Part shown: piece by piece, positions 1-7,376 of the stretch | How positions within the stretch are numbered: the stretch's first letter is position 1 | Layout of the letters: each line of letters begins with the position of its first letter | Assembly: GCA_045638525.1 (NCBI GenBank) | Contig: JAZUBQ010000002.1 | Coordinates: 46,332 to 110,331 of the forward strand | Length of the DNA: 64,000 nt | Source: SIG452 sp045638525 | GTDB taxonomy: Bacteria; Bacillota; Clostridia; UMGS1840 | Direction of reading: 5' to 3' | Notes under the pieces: model-generated | Databases searched by the model: none | What the model saw: the letters and a program-made list of their open reading frames with translations, nothing else | Told to the model about the DNA's origin: nothing | Translations under genes and position numbers: made by a program

Positions 1-671
1 CCACTTTCATGAATGTACAAAAGCAAAGCAAATTCAGTATCAAACGCATCACGAATATCACCTAACCAACTTGCACAAAGAGGTTTTTCTTCAGTTGCAA
101 CATTGTGAAATTCGGGTAATAAATTGTAGGGAGTAAAGTCAAACATCAGATTGTCTAAATTTTCCAATCTGCCTTCCAAACCGGAACGCCCCAACGGATA
201 GGTCACTCTCTGCATTTCTCTTTGTGCAACCACATACATTTCAGGAATAAAATTATCAGCATTTCCTCTTACCAGAACAGGTTCATTAAAGGAAGCCATT
301 TGTTCGCCCAAAGAAGGAATTCCAATTTCGCTGCGATCCAATTTATGAATCGAAACGGTTACACTTTCATCCACTGGAATGATGCAATACACATAATTTC
401 CGCCGGCTTCTACCACTTTATCAATATTTGCCACATAGGGAATATCACGAAGATATTCTTTTTTAGAAAGCTCCACTTGCATCTGTTGGGTATCCCCTTC
501 AATCGGCCCCAGATAAGCAATCCCGAACAGTTTTTCGCCATTTTCCAACATGATTTTCAAGTTTTCATACGGGTCAGATGAGGATGGCACTCTCTGCGCA
601 GGCTTGGAACCGCAACCTGCAATCGCGAATAAAAGTATAAAAATCAATAAACAAGAAATCAAACGTTTCAT
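1..671 (-). CDS. Putative lipoprotein, C-terminus cut by window edge
   Basis: An open frame runs from an ATG at 671 to the window edge without a stop (about 223 residues visible). GGAGG lies 7 bases upstream of the ATG. The N-terminus MKRLISC is followed by a hydrophobic stretch and the lipobox AIAGC, so the mature protein should be lipid-anchored on the outer face of the membrane through Cys20. The rest is soluble and acidic and contains no motif I recognise. The gene has its own promoter just upstream. The true C-terminus and domain content lie outside the window, so no function is assigned. Confidence 0.75.
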   Translation of the reverse strand, partial: MKRLISCLLIFILLFAIAGCGSKPAQRVPSSSDPYENLKIMLENGEKLFGIAYLGPIEGDTQQMQVELSKKEYLRDIPYVANIDKVVEAGGNYVYCIIPVDESVTVSIHKLDRSEIGIPSLGEQMASFNEPVLVRGNADNFIPEMYVVAQREMQRVTYPLGRSGLEGRLENLDNLMFDFTPYNLLPEFHNVATEEKPLCASWLGDIRDAFDTEFALLLYIHES

Positions 672-702
672 AAGTTTTCCTCCAAAAAATGATGTCGGAT
701 TT

Positions 703-731
703 ATTGTAACATAAAGTAAGAAAAATTGCAA
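703..731 (-). promoter_or_regulatory. Sigma-A-type promoter of the lipoprotein gene
   Basis: On the minus strand, TTGCAA (726-731) and TACAAT (703-708) are separated by 17 bases, about 30 bases before the start codon at 671. Confidence 0.6.
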
Positions 732-793
732 GTAGAAATTCAGAGAATCAAATAATTCTTGGCTTTTCCTTGGCTAACTAAGATACATAAAAC

Positions 794-820
794 AAAAACC
801 CGCTTATTCAGCGGGTTTTT
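794..820 (-). terminator. Terminator hairpin next to the duplicated tmRNA end
   Basis: The inverted repeat AAAACCCGC / GCGGGTTTT has a seven-base loop and T/A-rich flanks. It lies on the tmRNA-downstream side of the second copy of the tmRNA 3' end (829-840), just as the hairpin at 2033-2069 lies beside the real tmRNA end. It may therefore be the original ssrA terminator, displaced by an insertion (inference). Confidence 0.65.
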
Positions 821-828
821 AAATATTA

Positions 829-840
829 TGGTGGAGATGA
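829..840 (-). repeat. Duplicate of the tmRNA 3' end (possible att site)
   Basis: The 12-base string tggtggagatga is identical to 2070-2081, the last 12 bases of ssrA including the encoded CCA. The identity stops at base 841. Short direct repeats of a tRNA or tmRNA 3' end are the usual footprint of site-specific integration. Here they would flank a segment of about 1.24 kb holding two small genes and a hairpin array. No integrase gene is present. Confidence 0.5.
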
Positions 841-873
841 AATGTACTTTCAGAGTTTCACGAACTTATTAAG

Positions 874-1446
874 TTAGTGTTCCTTAATATAGAAAACCAT
901 TTCGTCTTTTGAATTGTGGTCGGCATTCAGTTCCGTTAATCTTCCTTTTGCCCATGGAGTATCCTTGGGTAGCCACCATTCGGAATCAGGATAACACTCC
1001 CAGATAGTTGCAACGTAATAATGACAATAGTCTCCTAAATCTAACTCTTCGATATAATATTTCATTTTTTCGTAATCTTTGTATATATCCTCAGATGCAG
1101 TCTTGTAACCACCTTTGAATTTCAGTTCAAAAATACAGATATAATTTTCAACACAATCTCCCCAGAAGCCTTCCTCTTTGTCAAAATTCATTTGTGCTAG
1201 AATCAAATCTGCACGACAGCGTGTTTGCCGGAATTTATCGGTATCGAACTCCGTAAATATCATAATATTATACTTTTCAAGCAAAACATTTAATCTAGTT
1301 CTGATATGAAAATACAGAGCATTCTTAAAAGTGTCCTCTTTCACAAGTAATTGACTATGATAGTCCTTGGGAATGTCATATTCCCAAATGTATTTAATCG
1401 TATTATGTATTTCGCTTAAGACCCGTTCGGGGATTCTAGTTCCCAT
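874..1446 (-). CDS. Uncharacterised protein, PD-(D/E)XK nuclease-like pattern
   Basis: 190 residues; the ATG at 1446 is preceded by AGGAG. I do not recognise the family. The middle of the protein has the residue pattern of PD-(D/E)XK enzymes: Glu66, then Asp80 in CRADLIL, then Glu107-x-Lys109 in CIFELKFK, with hydrophobic strands around each. A divergent nuclease-like fold is thus plausible but unproven. The C-terminus is rich in Trp and Tyr. It starts 9 bases after the stop of the four-helix-bundle gene and its ribosome site abuts that stop, so the two are co-transcribed. Both lie between the two copies of the tmRNA end and look like cargo of a small insertion. Confidence 0.6.
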   Translation of the reverse strand: MGTRIPERVLSEIHNTIKYIWEYDIPKDYHSQLLVKEDTFKNALYFHIRTRLNVLLEKYNIMIFTEFDTDKFRQTRCRADLILAQMNFDKEEGFWGDCVENYICIFELKFKGGYKTASEDIYKDYEKMKYYIEELDLGDYCHYYVATIWECYPDSEWWLPKDTPWAKGRLTELNADHNSKDEMVFYIKEH

Positions 1447-1455
1447 AATATACTC

Positions 1456-1809
1456 CTAAAGCTTCTTTTTTGCAGTATTAACAGAGGCAATTAACATTCG
1501 TCGGATAGCCCCACAATAATTTAACACTGTTTTATAGCGGTTTTCTTCTATGTATCCTGTACGACAAAGAAGTTCTAACCAATATTCAGATTCATAACAT
1601 TCTTTCAGTGCAATCTGCATTTTTGACACGAAATCAGCAGGACTTTGTGCATATTTCGATTCGTGTATGTTTGCACCGATAGAAGTAGCACTTCTTAATA
1701 ACTGATTCGTGAGAATGCTTTCTTTCTGCTCAGATTTTATATTTTTACATAATTCTACTATTTCAACCGCAAAATCTTTTGCTTTCTCAAGCATAACACT
1801 GTCAGCCAT
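1456..1809 (-). CDS. Four-helix bundle protein (S23 / bAvd-like family)
   Basis: 117 residues; AAAGGAAG lies upstream of the ATG at 1809. The sequence is almost wholly helical and shows the family signature: an N-terminal KAKDFAVEIVELCK helix, the LLRSATSIGANIHES segment, then KMQIALKECYESEYWLELL and a C-terminal helix. Members are known as proteins encoded by intervening sequences in 23S rRNA genes and as relatives of the Avd accessory protein of diversity-generating retroelements; many are stand-alone and of unknown role. No reverse transcriptase or template repeat is near, so a retroelement role is not supported. It is the first gene of a two-gene unit. Confidence 0.8.
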   Translation of the reverse strand: MADSVMLEKAKDFAVEIVELCKNIKSEQKESILTNQLLRSATSIGANIHESKYAQSPADFVSKMQIALKECYESEYWLELLCRTGYIEENRYKTVLNYCGAIRRMLIASVNTAKKKL

Positions 1810-1902
1810 AGTATCACTTCCTTTATTTCAATATAACATAAAAAACTACAGATGTAAAGCTAATTTTTTCACATTTGTGAAAAGCGAAATTATTGCTCCG
1901 CA

Positions 1903-2032
1903 ATAGCTAAATTGTTTTTTTAAAACAGCTAAATTAAATTCGCCTCATGCTGCCCGAAGGGCAATTTAGCTCTCGTGAGAGAATTTAGCTCGTCGATAGA
2001 CGAATTTAGCTCGTCGATAGACGAATTTAGCT
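1903..2032. repeat. Array of AATTTAGCT units with short hairpins
   Basis: The 9-mer AATTTAGCT (or its complement) recurs at least six times. The units are separated by small self-complementary inserts: GCCCGAAGGGC, CTCTCGTGAGAG, and CGTCGATAGACG twice in tandem. Two units are identical over about 21 bases. An open frame across it merely translates the repeat. The array ends where the ssrA terminator begins. Confidence 0.75.
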
Positions 2033-2069
2033 GAAAAACTCCCGTTTGCATAGCAAACGAGAGTTTTTC
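2033..2069 (-). terminator. Terminator directly after ssrA
   Basis: The stem GAAAAACTC..CGTTTG pairs with CAAACG..GAGTTTTTC around a CATAG loop, starting one base after the tmRNA CCA end on the minus strand. Confidence 0.75.
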
Positions 2070-2419
2070 TGGTGGAGATGAGGGGAATCGAACCCCTGTC
2101 CGAAAACGCATTCACAAAACTTTCTCCGAGCGCAGTTATCTGTTAGGATTCCCCACAAAGGCAGGGAGATAACACACCAACCTTTGCCGGTATCGTCTTA
2201 ATACGGCTTCTCCCCCGACGAACTGAGAAAAGACGTTGACCACTAAATGATGCCCAAACCGAAGTCGTGGTACTCTTTGGCAGGACAGCCGCCGTAATTA
2301 GGCAGCGTAAGCTAAATTATTGTTAGCGTTTAATTTTAAAGTTTGAAGCTTTTATAGTTGCGCCCCACAACTGCTCGCTTATCTTGCTTCAACATCCCCG
2401 TCGAAACCTTTACATCCCC
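2070..2419 (-). ncRNA. ssrA: Transfer-messenger RNA (tmRNA)
   Basis: The 350-base RNA rescues stalled ribosomes with SmpB. The 5' end GGGGATG pairs with CATCTCC near the 3' end to form the acceptor stem (one G-U pair), followed by discriminator A and encoded CCA. The T arm carries GGTTCGATTCC and the 5' part has the family string GACGGGGATGTTGAAGCAAG. The tag frame starts at a GCT resume codon and reads ANNNLAYAA then TAA, ending in the usual hydrophobic AA. smpB lies just upstream on the same strand. The 3' end is duplicated at 829-840. Confidence 0.95.
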
Positions 2420-2496
2420 GTATTTTTTAAAGAGGAAAACTTTTCGGGAAACATTCATTCTACACCTTGTGTAAAAATAAATCCCGTTATTTCCTG

Positions 2497-2952
2497 CTAT
2501 CTGAAATTCCGTTCCTTTAAGGCACGATCCATACTGCGTTTTGCATCGGCTTCTGCTTTGGCATCACGCTTATCATAATTCTTTTTCCCTTGTGCCAGAC
2601 CAATGCTTAGTTTGATCCAGTTTTTATTTAAATATACTTCCAAAGGCACAATGGTTAACCCTTTTTCGGTTAATTTTCCCGTAAGTTTCATAATTTCCTG
2701 TTTTTTTAACAACAGTTTTCTGACACGTTCCGGGTCACGATTAAAAATATTACCGTGTTCATAGGGACTGATATGGGCACCGATTAAGAAAGCTTCCCCA
2801 CGTTTGATATCCACATAGGAATCTTTCAGATTCATTTTGCCTTGACGAACAGACTTCACTTCGGTACCTACCAGTTCAATTCCTGCTTCGTAGGTTTCTA
2901 AAATGAAGTAATCGTGACGGGCTTTTTTGTTTTGCACCAATGTTTTTCCCAT
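2497..2952 (-). CDS. smpB: SsrA-binding protein SmpB
   Basis: 151 residues, the usual SmpB length. The start is the ATG at 2952, preceded by AGGGAGC; an in-frame ATG 14 codons upstream lacks a ribosome site. Recognisable segments are NKKARHDYFILETYEAGIEL, GTEVKSVRQGKMNLKDSYV and the basic C-terminal tail GKKNYDKRDA...RALKERNFR, which enters the decoding site with tmRNA. The protein forms an OB-like barrel that binds the tRNA-like domain of tmRNA. The partner RNA gene follows 77 bases downstream, the common bacterial arrangement. Confidence 0.95.
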   Translation of the reverse strand: MGKTLVQNKKARHDYFILETYEAGIELVGTEVKSVRQGKMNLKDSYVDIKRGEAFLIGAHISPYEHGNIFNRDPERVRKLLLKKQEIMKLTGKLTEKGLTIVPLEVYLNKNWIKLSIGLAQGKKNYDKRDAKAEADAKRSMDRALKERNFR

Positions 2953-3020
2953 AATAGCTCCCTGTTTTCTATACAAATTCAAGTTTTTCGACAATTATCC
3001 ACAAATTGACTTTAGGCAAA

Positions 3021-3054
3021 AATTCGGAAAGTGAGCGTTGTCACTTTCCGAATT
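3021..3054 (-). terminator. Terminator of the rpsF-ssb-rpsR operon
   Basis: A perfect 14-base stem, AATTCGGAAAGTGA / TCACTTTCCGAATT, with a six-base loop. A T-run follows on the minus strand, downstream of rpsR. Confidence 0.85.
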
Positions 3055-3086
3055 CTTTTGATAATTTATTCGTATATGGATAAAAA

Positions 3087-3338
3087 TTAGTCTGCAGAGT
3101 AGGGCATTAAAGCGATATGTCTTGCTCTTTTGATTGCAATAGTCAGAAGTCTCTGATGTTTTGCACAAGTGCCGGTTACTCTTCTGGGCAGAATTTTTGC
3201 TCTTTCAGAAGTGTATCTTCTTAATTTTGCAACGTCTTTGTAATCGATATCCATTGCTTTATCAACACAGAACTGACAAACTTTTCTTTTCGGTCTTCTG
3301 TTGGTTCTGAATGAATTTTCTTTTTTGATTTCAGCCAT
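3087..3338 (-). CDS. rpsR: 30S ribosomal protein S18
   Basis: 83 residues. The core KDVAKLRRYTSERAKILPRRVTGTCAKHQRLLTIAIKRARHIALMPY is the S18 signature, here noted by its ends (KDVAKLRRY...ALMPY). An N-terminal CQFC pair plus the Cys in TGTCAKHQ suggest the metal-binding form of S18. S18 binds S6 on the 30S platform, and rpsF is two genes upstream. AAGGAGG precedes the ATG. It is the last gene of the rpsF-ssb-rpsR operon and is followed by a strong terminator. Confidence 0.97.
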   Translation of the reverse strand: MAEIKKENSFRTNRRPKRKVCQFCVDKAMDIDYKDVAKLRRYTSERAKILPRRVTGTCAKHQRLLTIAIKRARHIALMPYSAD

Positions 3339-3382
3339 TTTTAATATCCTCCTTTAAATTTTTTGTTCCTTCATCGGGGATG

Positions 3383-3823
3383 TTAGAACGGGAGCTGGTC
3401 ATCTTCAACGGTCATAAAACCGTCGTTAACCGGTGCATCCTGAATAAATCCGTCGTTGGAAGGTCTTTGCTGTGTCTGATAGCCAGAGTTAGAACCGTTG
3501 GTATCACGACGGTCACCGGTAAAGTGAACTTCGTCTGCAATAACTTCGGTTACATAATTTTTCTTGCCGTCCTGTTCCCATGTTCTGGTCTGAATGGAGC
3601 CACAAACGCAAGCCAACTGACCTTTAACAAAATATTTTTTTACAAAATCAGCAGTGTGCCGAAATGCAACAATATTAATAAAGTCAGCCTGTCTTTCTTC
3701 ACCCTGACGCTGGAAGTTACGATCCACTGCCAAAGTAAAGGTTGTAACAGAAACTCCGTTTTGAGTTGCTCTTAATTCAGGATCACGAGTTAAACGACCC
3801 ATCAGCATTACTTTGTTTAACAT
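3383..3823 (-). CDS. ssb: Single-stranded DNA-binding protein
   Basis: 146 residues. The N-terminal OB fold begins MLNKVMLMGRLTRDPELR and includes FTLAVDRNF and FINIVAF, typical of bacterial SSB. A Gly/Asn/Gln-rich linker follows, and the C-terminus is the acidic tip EDDQLPF that recruits repair and replication partners. It lies between rpsF and rpsR, the standard Firmicute order in which SSB synthesis is tied to the ribosomal protein operon. Confidence 0.97.
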   Translation of the reverse strand: MLNKVMLMGRLTRDPELRATQNGVSVTTFTLAVDRNFQRQGEERQADFINIVAFRHTADFVKKYFVKGQLACVCGSIQTRTWEQDGKKNYVTEVIADEVHFTGDRRDTNGSNSGYQTQQRPSNDGFIQDAPVNDGFMTVEDDQLPF

Positions 3824-3853
3824 AATGTCACCTCAAAATTCCTTTTTGGGGAA

Positions 3854-4150
3854 TTATTCACCTTTAGCAATAACTAAAGAACGAATTACCGCGTCAGAAA
3901 TGTTGAATTTTCTTTCTAATTCGCGGGGGAAATCAGTTAAAGAAGTAAATTCGCAAAGCACATAGTAACCTTCGCTCATTTTTTCGATCGGATATGCCAG
4001 TCTTTTCTTACCGATTTCTTCAACCTTGGTAAGCTCGCCGTTGGCAGAAATCAATGCTTTGAATTTTTCAACAGTTGCACTGATTTTTTCCTCACCTAAA
4101 TTTGCGTTTACGATGAACATTGCTTCATAATTTTTCTTGATTTCGCTCAT
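3854..4150 (-). CDS. rpsF: 30S ribosomal protein S6
   Basis: 98 residues. The ATG at 4150 is chosen because AAGGAGG ends 8 bases upstream; an in-frame GTG three codons earlier would overlap that ribosome site. Motifs are NYEAMFIVNANL, the KIGKKRLAYPIEK-type strand (here EEIGKKRLAYPIEKMSEGYYVL) and the C-terminal RKFNISDAVIRSLVI. S6 pairs with S18 on the small subunit. First gene of the operon, with a promoter and structured leader upstream. Confidence 0.96.
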   Translation of the reverse strand: MSEIKKNYEAMFIVNANLGEEKISATVEKFKALISANGELTKVEEIGKKRLAYPIEKMSEGYYVLCEFTSLTDFPRELERKFNISDAVIRSLVIAKGE

Positions 4151-4159
4151 CTTTTTCAC

Positions 4160-4240
4160 CTCCTTATGGATTTGAGCAAGTCTTGCTCAGTAGCCTTATC
4201 CCCTTTGGATAGGGCAAGGATGTATGTTTCATACATAACC
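4160..4240 (-). promoter_or_regulatory. rpsF leader RNA, possible S6:S18 autoregulatory site
   Basis: The transcribed leader has three hairpins: GTATG/CATAC (4222-4234), a bulged stem CCTT..ATCC/GGAT.AAGG (4193-4219) and GAGCAAG/CTTGCTC (4174-4188), then the ribosome site. Bulged-stem leaders that bind S6:S18 are known for rpsF operons. I cannot confirm the consensus here. Confidence 0.4.
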
Positions 4241-4246
4241 TATAAT

Positions 4247-4275
4247 ACTATAATATAAAACCCTCTTTTTGTCAA
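4247..4275 (-). promoter_or_regulatory. Promoter of rpsF-ssb-rpsR
   Basis: On the minus strand, TTGACA (4270-4275) and TATAGT (4247-4252) are separated by 17 bases; the -35 hexamer is perfect. Confidence 0.8.
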
Positions 4276-4310
4276 GTGTTTTTTTAATATTTTTTAATTT
4301 TTTTATTTTC

Positions 4311-6026
4311 CTACTTGATTTCAACCTGAGAAAACGGCTTCAAGCTTCCGTCACTTGCCAATAAAAAGAATTTTTTGAATGTCGAATTTTTGGGTATGTT
4401 GTAAGGATAATTTTCTGTATTTTCAGATACCGGAATGACGTCGGTTCCCAAAAGATTCCACCCTTTGTCATACCCTGCCGCAAACAAAGTGACTCCGCTT
4501 TGCGGCAATGTCCCATGGGTAATATTTACTTCTGTATCGGACACAGCATTGACATCATAGGTAAATTCCCCTCTGTCAGCAAAAGAAACATAAGTTAAAT
4601 TCAAATTGCCGGGCGTAAAATTATCCGGTGTTTTCAGTACCACTGCAGCTCCCGGTTTTAACGTAAGATCTGCAGTGCCTGTATAGGCATTATCCACCAG
4701 ACTTGAAAAATCTTCCTCTCCTGCAAATCCGTAAGGTCCTTCTGATTGTTTCAAGATGGTCGCCATACGGAAATTGCGATACAGTTCTTCAAATGTTTTT
4801 GGCGTATATTCATAACCGATAGAATCAAGTCCTGCCAAAATGGTGGTATAATTGGTACCGAGCTGTTCTAAAATGGTACGATAAATCTGATTGCCCCCAC
4901 CTGCTAAATGCTTGGTCTGACAACGAAGATACTGCCCGAATAAATAAGAGGTACTGTAATTGGCTACAACATCGTCGTTGTTCTGGGAATAACTCTGATA
5001 TTCCAAAACCAAACCGCTGCGCAACACCTGTGATGTATTGATATCATTATACTGCTCGATACGGTAGGTCAAAGGTGCTCCCCCATAAAGATGTTCTGCC
5101 GCCATAGAAAAGGCTTCATCCCACCAGATATCGTTGGTATAATACTTCGTTTTCCCTATGAAATAATCAAACAAACTATCGGAATAACCGATCTGATGCT
5201 GAAACTCATGCACAATGGTGGAATAACATTTCTCCACATCAGGAGTACCGCTTTTCCCCATAGAAGGATAGATATCAATATGCAGGATTCCGCATTCGTT
5301 TCCGTTCCCGCCCAGGCTTGTAGAAATAAAATCGGTCAAATTGGTATAACCGCCTACATAAGAACGCTTGGTGGTTCCGTTGTAGCCATCTAAAATATCA
5401 TAAACTAAGATATTCATTTTTTCGTTCTGGGTACATTGAAGATACACTCCGGAAATGTCTGTTCCCATATAGTTATAATAATCACCGAAGTTTTTCACCA
5501 TAAACGGCTGAATATGACTATCAAATTCAGTGGCTATTTTCTGAGCGTCTGCTCTGGAGATTTTTGCAGAACCGCTGGAATTTGGTTCCACCAGAATATT
5601 ACAATACTGTCCTATTGCCTGACAGATAAATGTTTGATTGTAATAAGCTCCTGTTTCTGCATTCGTCACAAGATACGTATAATTTCTGCCTACCGACACA
5701 TTGGAAGCATACAAAATGGGTACATCCAGACAGTTAACCTTGGGAGTTTCCTGCAAATTGGATGGTAAATCCAAATGGGAATAATCAGGGGTAAAGGAAA
5801 CCTGTACCTCTTCCTCTACTTGCTCCTGCTCACCCTGCATAGCAAACAGCAACGACTGCGATAACTTAGGAGCCACAGAAGGTGATAATGTCACATTAGC
5901 ATCCGTTGGGTTATACACAAACAGATAGTCACCGAAGTAGGGCGCATTGTTATCCAGAACAGTTGCGCCAACGGTTTGTGAAACAACCCAGACAAACATC
6001 AAACAACATATTACAAACTTCTTCAT
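4311..6026 (-). CDS. Secreted metalloprotease-like protein (HExxH, hyicolysin/M30-like)
   Basis: About 571 residues with an N-terminal signal peptide (KKFVICCLMFVWVVSQTVGA). The centre carries STIVHEFQHQIGY, a zinc-peptidase HExxH (residues about 273-277), followed some 30 residues later by WWDEAFSMAAEHLYGG, whose Glu could be the third zinc ligand. This pairing resembles peptidase M30 (hyicolysin) proteins. The N-terminal 120 residues and the C-terminal 120 residues look like separate beta domains. The ATG at 6026 is 5 bases after AGGTGG; ATG/GTG codons just upstream are alternatives. The 3' end is 36 bases from the rpsF promoter. Substrate is unknown. Confidence 0.7.
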   Translation of the reverse strand: MKKFVICCLMFVWVVSQTVGATVLDNNAPYFGDYLFVYNPTDANVTLSPSVAPKLSQSLLFAMQGEQEQVEEEVQVSFTPDYSHLDLPSNLQETPKVNCLDVPILYASNVSVGRNYTYLVTNAETGAYYNQTFICQAIGQYCNILVEPNSSGSAKISRADAQKIATEFDSHIQPFMVKNFGDYYNYMGTDISGVYLQCTQNEKMNILVYDILDGYNGTTKRSYVGGYTNLTDFISTSLGGNGNECGILHIDIYPSMGKSGTPDVEKCYSTIVHEFQHQIGYSDSLFDYFIGKTKYYTNDIWWDEAFSMAAEHLYGGAPLTYRIEQYNDINTSQVLRSGLVLEYQSYSQNNDDVVANYSTSYLFGQYLRCQTKHLAGGGNQIYRTILEQLGTNYTTILAGLDSIGYEYTPKTFEELYRNFRMATILKQSEGPYGFAGEEDFSSLVDNAYTGTADLTLKPGAAVVLKTPDNFTPGNLNLTYVSFADRGEFTYDVNAVSDTEVNITHGTLPQSGVTLFAAGYDKGWNLLGTDVIPVSENTENYPYNIPKNSTFKKFFLLASDGSLKPFSQVEIK

Positions 6027-6057
6027 CATATCCACCTAATTCGCTAAATTATTAAAA

Positions 6058-6091
6058 TAAAAAGGGAGAAGGCATACCTCTCCCCTTTTTG
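6058..6091 (-). terminator. Terminator of the asd-dapA-dapB-ACT operon
   Basis: The hairpin AAAAAGGGGAGAGG-TATG-CCTTCTCCCTTTTT on the minus strand begins right after the ACT-protein stop codon and has a T-rich tail. Confidence 0.85.
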
Positions 6092-6553
6092 TTATTGATT
6101 CAATTCTTCCATAACCTGTTTCACACGCAATGCATTTTCTTCGGTTACTAACAAGGAAATCTCGGTTTCTGCTGTTGTAATCAGAGAAATCGGAATCTGC
6201 GCCTTTGCCAATACAGAAAGCACGCGGGTTGCAACTCCGAATTCATTACGCATAAATTCTCCTGAAATCAGAACCTTGGTATTGTTTGAAAGAATCTGTG
6301 TTGTTAAGGTTGCAAACACTTCTTTAAATTTGTAGATAATTGCAATGACTTTGGGCGTATCGCTATCATTCACGGTAAAAGAAACATTCACACTGTTATT
6401 TAAGGGAGCAGTCTGACTGATCATATCAATACAAATGCCCTCATTGGAAACAATCTCGAACACCTTATGCAAAGATTCTACATCACTTTTAATATTATTT
6501 AAAGTTACCAAAGCTACCTGATCGGTATATCGGATATCAAATTTCTGTGCCAT
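6092..6553 (-). CDS. Stand-alone ACT-domain protein, aspartokinase-regulatory-like
   Basis: 153 residues with two ACT repeats, roughly residues 10-75 (VALVTLNNI...SVNVSFTVND) and 85-150 (KVLISGEFMRNEFGVATRVLSVLAKAQIPISLITTAE, given by its ends). This matches the C-terminal regulatory half of aspartate kinase but has no kinase domain. It is the last gene of a lysine-branch operon (asd, dapA, dapB), 42 bases after dapB. By family knowledge, ACT pairs bind amino acids such as lysine or threonine. An effector-binding role, perhaps as a separate regulatory subunit, is inferred. No lysC is in the window. Confidence 0.75.
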   Translation of the reverse strand: MAQKFDIRYTDQVALVTLNNIKSDVESLHKVFEIVSNEGICIDMISQTAPLNNSVNVSFTVNDSDTPKVIAIIYKFKEVFATLTTQILSNNTKVLISGEFMRNEFGVATRVLSVLAKAQIPISLITTAETEISLLVTEENALRVKQVMEELNQ

Positions 6554-6595
6554 AAAAAATCCTTTCGTTGAAGAATTCTCCGCTTCGTGTGAGAA

Positions 6596-7354
6596 TTACT
6601 GACTGGAAATAACATCCTTCATAGAATAGTAACCATTTTGCTTGGTTGCCAAAAAACGTGCCGCTCTGATACTGCCCGTTGCAAAAATTTCTTTGCTTGT
6701 GGCAGTGTGGGTTACGGAAATCATTTCATCTTTGCCTGCAAACAGAACTTCGTGTTCTCCCACAATGGTACCACCACGAACAGCGTGAATACCGATTTCC
6801 ACTTTTTCACGTTTTTTTCTGACGCTGTGACGATCATACACATATTGCATAGAATCATCCAAAGAATCTGCAATTTCATCCGCAATCATCAATGCAGTAC
6901 CGCTGGGAGCATCAATTTTCTGATTGTGATGCTTTTCAATGATTTCAATATCAAAGTTGCCGTACAGTACTTGTGCCGCCTGTTTCACCAAGTCGATGAG
7001 CAAGTTAACTCCCAAAGACATATTGGCAGAATGAAAAATAGCGACTTCCTTGGAGGCATCCACCATTTTTTGCTTCTGCTGTGCAGATAATCCTGTGGTA
7101 GCAATCACCAAAGGTGTTTTGGTGGAAATTCCGTATTCAACCATTGCGTCAAATAAAGACGGATGCGAAAAATCAATCACTACATCTACCTTATCAGGAC
7201 AATCTGACGGTGCTTTATACACGGGACAACCATTGGTGCCGTCATCATAAATATCGAAACCGCACACCAGCTCCATATCTTCTTGATTTCTTACTGCATT
7301 GGACAAAACTTTACCCATTTTGCCATTGATGCCGTTAATTGCAATTTTAATCAT
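6596..7354 (-). CDS. dapB: 4-hydroxy-tetrahydrodipicolinate reductase
   Basis: 252 residues. Cytosolic NAD(P)H enzyme reducing the DapA product in lysine and diaminopimelate synthesis. The N-terminal nucleotide motif is GINGKMG, followed by DVVIDFSHPS and the DapB signature EIIEKHHNQKIDAPSGTA with the catalytic His pair and Lys. GTIVGEHEVLFAG is also typical. It follows dapA by 22 bases in the asd-dapA-dapB-ACT operon. Length is close to the usual 250-270. Confidence 0.96.
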   Translation of the reverse strand: MIKIAINGINGKMGKVLSNAVRNQEDMELVCGFDIYDDGTNGCPVYKAPSDCPDKVDVVIDFSHPSLFDAMVEYGISTKTPLVIATTGLSAQQKQKMVDASKEVAIFHSANMSLGVNLLIDLVKQAAQVLYGNFDIEIIEKHHNQKIDAPSGTALMIADEIADSLDDSMQYVYDRHSVRKKREKVEIGIHAVRGGTIVGEHEVLFAGKDEMISVTHTATSKEIFATGSIRAARFLATKQNGYYSMKDVISSQ

Positions 7355-7376
7355 AGTATTGTTTGTTCTCCTTGAC

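Noticed and set aside
1929..2111. 60-codon open frame reading QLNSSIDELNSSIDEL-type repeats
   Set aside because: It translates the AATTTAGCT hairpin array and the tmRNA 3' end; no ribosome site, and the overlap with ssrA explains it.
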